Source: Nemertoderma westbladi (Eukaryota; Xenacoelomorpha; Nemertodermatida; Nemertodermatidae). Taken from it: a DNA stretch of 58,501 nucleotides. The stretch is from the NCBI GenBank assembly GCA_032718475.1, contig JAUCBJ010002109.1:1-58501 (forward strand). Direction: 5' to 3'. Shown piece after piece: positions 54,307 through 58,501 of the stretch. Position 1 is the first letter of the stretch. The number at the start of each line of letters is the position of its first letter. The translations under genes and the position numbers were made by a program. Under the pieces are notes generated by a model, which was given only the letters and a program-made list of their open reading frames with translations, did not search any database and was not told the origin of the DNA.

Positions 54307-55095
54307 TGTTCATCTGACTCTGTCCCATGAGACTATCGTCATCAGACTGTGAACCTAGTTCATTTTGAGCCTCAGCTGGTCCATCTAGATGCTGATTAAC
54401 CAAAATATTTTCAGCAGCTGTCCAATGCGTTTTGCATAAGGCTGCAGTACAATTTTGAACTGGACATCTTCTATGTGCTGATTTGAGTTTGCATAAAATA
54501 TTTCTTGTATTGGCACTGCATTTTATCCAGAAGCTAAAATATCTAGTTAAAGGATATTTATGCTCATGGCATTTTACAGTTGGCTTTCCACCCATATACT
54601 GAAAGTATTCCTCACTATAATTTTGTATACCCAAAACCTCAGTTTTTGAAAAAACAGCAATTGTCCAATTATTAAATATGTGCCGATTATGTACAGAATT
54701 CTCATCACTTCGCATGGGTTTAATAGTATTGGAAAACTCCCAAAATTTATTAGCGATATCTGTACCGTGACTTAACAAGACATTAACATTCCAACTTGTG
54801 CCTAGAGTTATTTCTTTGCTTGGTGGTGCATCAGATTTTATAGAAGTTGATATACCACGTTGACTGTTCCATAATATAAAAACAGCTTCATTTCCTGCTG
54901 GAAATAGAGATAGATTTCCAGTATTCCTCAACACTTAATATATTGCTTTGTACTAAAAATGTTGCATCTGGGCTGCGATTAGGTATTTCCTTTATACCAA
55001 CCTGTCCCAATTTGTCAAAAAGTAACGCAACCCTTTGTGTATCATTGATACAATGTCCACCATCAATGCTACCATTAAGAATTGATTTAAATTAA
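54296..55095 (-). pseudogene. Helitron Cys-rich N-terminus
   Basis: It starts near 55095 with INGSIDGGHCIND-like sequence (read LNGSIDGGHCINDTQRVALL), continues past a shift into a 216-aa frame with GTSWNVNVLLSHGTDIANKF, and ends in a finger-like region CHEHKYPL, WIKC, CKLK, RCPVQNCTAALCKTHW. The element's true 5' end has been lost at the piggyBac tip. Confidence 0.65.
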
Positions 55096-55113
55096 AATTG
55101 TGTCTTCTCATCT

Positions 55114-55186
55114 TTAACCCTATTGGTACCGGGCTATAAAATGTTGTACAAATACCAGGGGGGGGGGGGGGGGGTCATATTGACTG
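55114..55186. mobile_element. piggyBac-type MITE end, truncated
   Basis: TTAACCCTATTGGTACCGGG, then ATGTTGTACAAATACCAGGG, a long G run and GGTCATATTGAC, the same tip as 20171-20240. The rest is absent, so only one end of a third copy remains. Confidence 0.85.
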
Positions 55187-55495
55187 TGGCTGGCTGGCGA
55201 CTTCGGTACTCTGACCACCATCGTGCGTCGACTCGTTTCTCCCTCGTGGTTGACGGCCGCCCTCCGCTTGGGCTACCGGATCGTCCCTCGTCGGCGAATC
55301 CAGCGTCGCTGGCCGATACCGTCTCGTCGCGGCCTCACTGACTGTTGACTGTGACGGGATCAGAGATCCCAACCGGGTATTTGTAGTATGCGTCACCGTT
55401 CTGCTTTGGGATGGTGCTAACAGCTTGGCCGAGGCCGTTGGAGAAAACAATAAGAGTTTGGTGTTGTCTCTTGATGTTAGAAAATGATAGCACAA
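55187..55495 (-). pseudogene. ORF Y in copy 2 of the unclassified element
   Basis: A 106-aa open frame (CYHFLTSRDNTKLLLFSPTA, then Ser/Thr/Arg-rich) cut by the piggyBac tip at its C-terminus. It is GC-rich compared with its surroundings. Copy 1 has the matching start at 42830. A disordered Gag-like N-terminus is one reading. Confidence 0.45.
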
Positions 55496-55998
55496 TTAAT
55501 ACGGCAGAAATACAGATATAATAGATACCGGTATGATAGTGCCGATGATGGTCAATAATTGTTACTGGTCTGCACTAAACTGAATAACCAACTGATGTAC
55601 CAATCCAAGAATCTGACATAATATATGATTGATACACTAAATATTGCTTCACCTCCTACTCTACCTTGGCCTCCTACCCAATTGATGCTTTCCTGCTCCC
55701 TATCACATGCTTCCCTCCCCTCTATTGGCTACTATGCTATTTGTCACCTTGGCACTCTCAGGGAGTGTTTCCCCTCTGCTGCTAGCCTCTACTAGCTGTG
55801 TTCCCTCCAAGGTGGTTTGACCTCTAACCTTCCTTTCCATGTGGCGTCGGGGCTTGTGTTGCCCCCCCCCCCCCCCCCCCCAATGTTGGTTTTGATACAA
55901 GATTAATATTGGTAATCTCGTATCTCCAACATATTGCTAAAATGCCACTATCCCATTTTCTGGTGGGTAATGAAGTGGAATTGAATCCGCTTACAATA
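55400..55998 (-). mobile_element. Unclassified repeat, copy 2
   Basis: The inverted counterpart of 42336-42940: end of ORF X (SGFNSTSLPTRKWD), a 20-base G/C run, AGGTCAAACCACCT, GTGCCAAGGTGACAAATAG, GTATCAATCATATA, and CGGCCTCGGCCAAG before ORF Y. Confidence 0.75.
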
Positions 55999-56761
55999 AT
56001 AATAACAAATGCATCATACAATGGTATTGATAATAATAAAATAACTGCAGAGGGACAGCGGGAAATTCAAATTCACATTAAAAATGTTATTCTGTATTAT
56101 ATAACAATGAGAAACTGGTTCTGCATGTAAAAAATCGTAATATGGTAATATGCCTACTGTATTGTAATATAGTAGTGACTCAATGCAATATTATGATAAT
56201 GTACTGTAGATAAATAATAAGTTAATTACAAAAAATATTTCTCGATATTTTAATTGAAGAAATGGGTATTTAGTCCTAATATTATTACTCCCGAATATAT
56301 ATAATATAGTTTTAATAATAGGAAATTGAAGATAATCATTTAATTTTCCAAAAGTTTTTCTTTAACGCTCGGGGACTATTGGATTCTGGAAAGGGAAGGA
56401 TTGAAGAATCAATTTATAAAAATTATACAAGTCATGTTTTACTAAATAATTTCGATAGGGCATGACCGACCGACTAACTGGATTAATATCCCGCATCAAT
56501 GTTAAGTTCTCAATGTAGGGAAAGGGGCAGGTTACTGTGGCACATTATTTTAACCAAAACAATAAACTAAACTCAATAGAACAGGTAACAGTTTTATTTT
56601 TGAGAGTATTCATCTGTTATTTGCGTCCAATTTACCCTGGAGAGGGATGAATTTCTATTGCGTCCAGTTTTCCTCCTTTATCTTAATACATATCGTAAAA
56701 TAACGATTATATACTGAATGTAATACTATAATTAACTAAACTACTTCGTTCTTGAACTTAC
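55999..56761. other. AT-rich spacer, no gene seen
   Basis: Near 56526 GGGGCAGGTTAC...AACAATAAAC resembles the fold-back element at 38340-38410. Otherwise unique. Confidence 0.5.
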
Positions 56762-57041
56762 CCCTTCTAGTTGTAATTGCGGGATATTTATGTTGAATCC
56801 CGTGACTTCTTCTGAATGAAGAGATATCTCCTTTGGCGGACATACTGCCGTTGGTTCTATCACAATGGTACTAGGGCTGTTCGCTTCAACAAAGGGGATG
56901 ACTCCCTGGGATTTGTTCCCGCGGTAGGTCGGCTCCCAGATCTCCACTACCTTCCCGATACCAACATCGCGGGTAAAAAATCTATTGCTTTCGGCATTCC
57001 CATGGTTTATTACTGCGAACGTTTGCGCTGTCGACAAATCC
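56762..57041 (-). CDS. Exon of an unrecognised gene, paralogue of 43086-43413
   Basis: 280 bp with a TTTTAG acceptor and a GTAAGT donor. It encodes DLSTAQTFAVINHGNAESNR, VGIGKVVEIWEPTYRGNKSQ and EANSPSTIVIEPTAV with no stop. Open frame, good splice sites and a paralogue suggest a real exon of a living or recently dead gene. Beta-rich; OB-fold is possible but unproven. Confidence 0.58.
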
Positions 57042-57418
57042 CTAAAACCATATAAATTAATTGAAGTGAAAGTTAAACATTAAAGACATAATAATAACGG
57101 AAATCAGTCAATGCGCTATATAGTATAAAATACAATTTTGTTCATAAACGAAAACATATAAAATATTTTGTTACCAAAACATACTGAACTCACACAAATG
57201 AACATAATTTAGTATATACACCCGGAAAAAAGCATACTTTTAATTAAAAACATTTACCGATAAGAGCATTTTGAAATCCGACTCAAGCATAATTTCCTAA
57301 AACTGTCTGTTGGACGTCCTGTTAGTTTACATACATTTAAATCAATAACAATTATTATATGGAATGAAATACTTCATTAAATACAGTATATCATCATATT
57401 ATATCCCAAATTTGGCTT
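57042..57418 (-). other. Probable intron between paralogous exons
   Basis: AT-rich, no ORF. It lies between the exons at 57419-57582 and 56762-57041. Confidence 0.4.
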
Positions 57419-57582
57419 TTTGGAATATCCTCCCTCCTTGGTGGTTTTAGTGTTAAATCTCTTCGCCGGTGTTACTATGTGCATGATCCTTGCTTCGAGG
57501 AACCTTCCCTCCATCGCTCCATCAACGTCCTCCACTGAGTCAGAGTGCGCAGATCGACGATCTACCTATGAGCAGCCATTCT
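57419..57582 (-). pseudogene. Exon of an unrecognised gene, paralogue of 45239-45420
   Basis: It follows a TTTCAG acceptor and begins AGAATGGCTGCT like its paralogue, but the ATG frame stops after five codons. Another frame reads SVEDVDGAMEGRFLEARIMH and IVTPAKRF, aligned with VEDRFMEVRVVHVVT at 45 kb. Either a frameshift or use of the internal CATAG acceptor is needed. The 3' donor seen in the paralogue is not conserved. Confidence 0.45.
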
Positions 57583-57729
57583 CTGAAACGTACTATTCGT
57601 AATAAAACGTAATATTAAAAACATTATCAAAGTTTTATCATACGATTACTGTTGTCACGTAACTTGTGTTTTGGCATGGTCACTGTTCAGCCCTGATTTT
57701 TTATTATGCTACATCAAAATTATCTAAAC

Positions 57730-57782
57730 GTTCTAAAAATTTTGTCTACTAAACAGTGTTTAGTAGACAAAATTTTTAGAAC
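57730..57782. repeat. Perfect 25-bp-arm palindrome
   Basis: GTTCTAAAAATTTTGTCTAC begins the left arm. A 3-base AGT centre separates exact 25-bp arms. Confidence 0.95.
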
Positions 57783-57815
57783 TTACTAATTCTTAAATTT
57801 AAAACTTAAATTTAA

Positions 57816-57876
57816 TTTTTTTTTGAATTTTTGTATGTGTGTTTAGTAAACACACATACAAAAATTCAAAAAAAAA
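57816..57876. repeat. Perfect 30-bp-arm palindrome with T/A caps
   Basis: Nine T, GAATTTTTGTATGTGTGTTT plus A, a single G centre, the exact inverse, nine A. Built like the palindrome at 47684-47742 (homopolymer cap, 21-bp arm, single G). Confidence 0.95.
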
Positions 57877-58501
57877 TTACCAAGCCATTGCTGAGATATA
57901 AGCGTCCAAAGATTAGACCGACCGACAGACAACATGATGATTTATGACATTGATCTGTAGGTCCTATTAATAATGTAGTGTACAGATACAGTATTTCTAT
58001 ATTTCTCTACATTACTTCTCATTGGTTCCAAAATTTCTGCTTGATTCCGATCTCCATACTGTAGTATGGGGGGAGGGGGGGAGGGGGGCAACCACTATTA
58101 TTTATGATAATTTTGAACATTTTTGTTATGTTAAAATGTTAAAATATAAGAAGTAATCTTGGACAAAATCTATCTTCTTGTCTAAACTTGAAATCTACGG
58201 CCGTAATCATTGCTGATATTTGATCATGAAATTTAAGATGAAATCTAATTCAAAATAAAGGACACTATTGTAAGTGACTTACACTTAGGTAGATACTATA
58301 AAGAAGTTAATACTGAACACTGGAATTAAACTGAAAATGAAATCTAAAACCGAAATTACTGAAATTAGGAAACTGAAACTTTAGGATTTACTCGAACTTC
58401 CTGTAGGGACGACTCTAAATTAATAATTCGGCATCCGATACTAATAACTGGTAAATATCCGGTTGTAATTGTCCTGCAGCAATGGGAAGAAATACCTCAT
58501 C
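57877..58501. other. No gene seen
   Basis: Unique AT-rich sequence with a G-rich tract at about 58069-58088 (GGGGGGAGGGGGGGAGGGGG). Confidence 0.6.

Larger units (their letters stand above)
49070..55110 (-). mobile_element. Decayed Helitron (HUH Rep type)
   Basis: Minus-strand fragments follow the order of an animal Helitron protein: Cys-rich N-terminus (54284-55095), the PEANLFPSLF and GALPHPL region (about 53600-54249), HUH Rep (52938-53560), the Tyr motif and linker (52315-52995), then after a virus-derived insertion RPPEL-like and GRFETE-like regions (49345-50150). The PIF1-type helicase and both element ends are missing. Stops and frameshifts throughout show it is dead. Confidence 0.85.

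Overview
The window looks like an intergenic or heterochromatin-like piece of an AT-rich invertebrate animal genome, probably aquatic; the exact phylum cannot be read from the sequence. Evidence: BEL/Pao, CR1/RTE-type LINE, Helitron, Mutator-like, piggyBac-like and Penelope-type sequences side by side, GT-AG introns, satellite and minisatellite arrays, and no prokaryotic gene organisation. No intact conserved host gene is recognised.

Layout. 1-2539: a 38-bp satellite. 2750-18572: a 15.8-kb BEL/Pao LTR retrotransposon on the minus strand with near-identical 1.2-kb LTRs, a 5-bp target duplication (GGTGC), an extra 464-aa ORF upstream of a 2222-aa Gag-Pol, and about 3 kb of unexplained sequence after pol. 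It split a degenerate cysteine-rich gene. 19500-24812: LINE fragments, including a reverse transcriptase on the minus strand cut by a 1.56-kb TTAA-flanked piggyBac-type MITE. 25867-27908: an almost intact Mutator-like transposase with one intron and one in-frame stop. 28588-33010: LINE pieces, including a CR1-type ORF1/ORF2 whose endonuclease is fused in frame to a BEL RNase H fragment. 33149-39240: a chain of fold-back palindromes, a Helitron helicase fragment, a Penelope-type GIY-YIG domain and a 22-bp GGACGTCC array. 39783-41353: a C2H2-finger exon and a 27-bp minisatellite. 41640-48832: degenerate genes of unknown type, LINE remnants and paired short palindromes. 49070-55110: a decayed minus-strand Helitron gene. 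55114-58501: a piggyBac end, a second copy of an unclassified element, and a paralogous exon pair.

The most notable item lies inside the Helitron. About 2.15 kb at 50160-52312 carries a nearly complete orthomyxovirus PA-like (polymerase acidic subunit) gene. It has a recognisable cap-snatching endonuclease, both genome-segment-type termini, and an ACGT duplication at the two junctions. Its coding frame has only two in-frame stops and one frameshift. It reads as an endogenised copy of an entire RNA virus segment.

The genes do not form a pathway. They record nested insertions: virus into Helitron, LINE tail into Helitron, MITE into LINE, BEL into an older gene. A second theme is a pair of paralogous spliced loci (exons near 43.1-45.4 kb and 56.8-57.6 kb, both minus strand), which suggests a local duplication later invaded by the Helitron and other elements.
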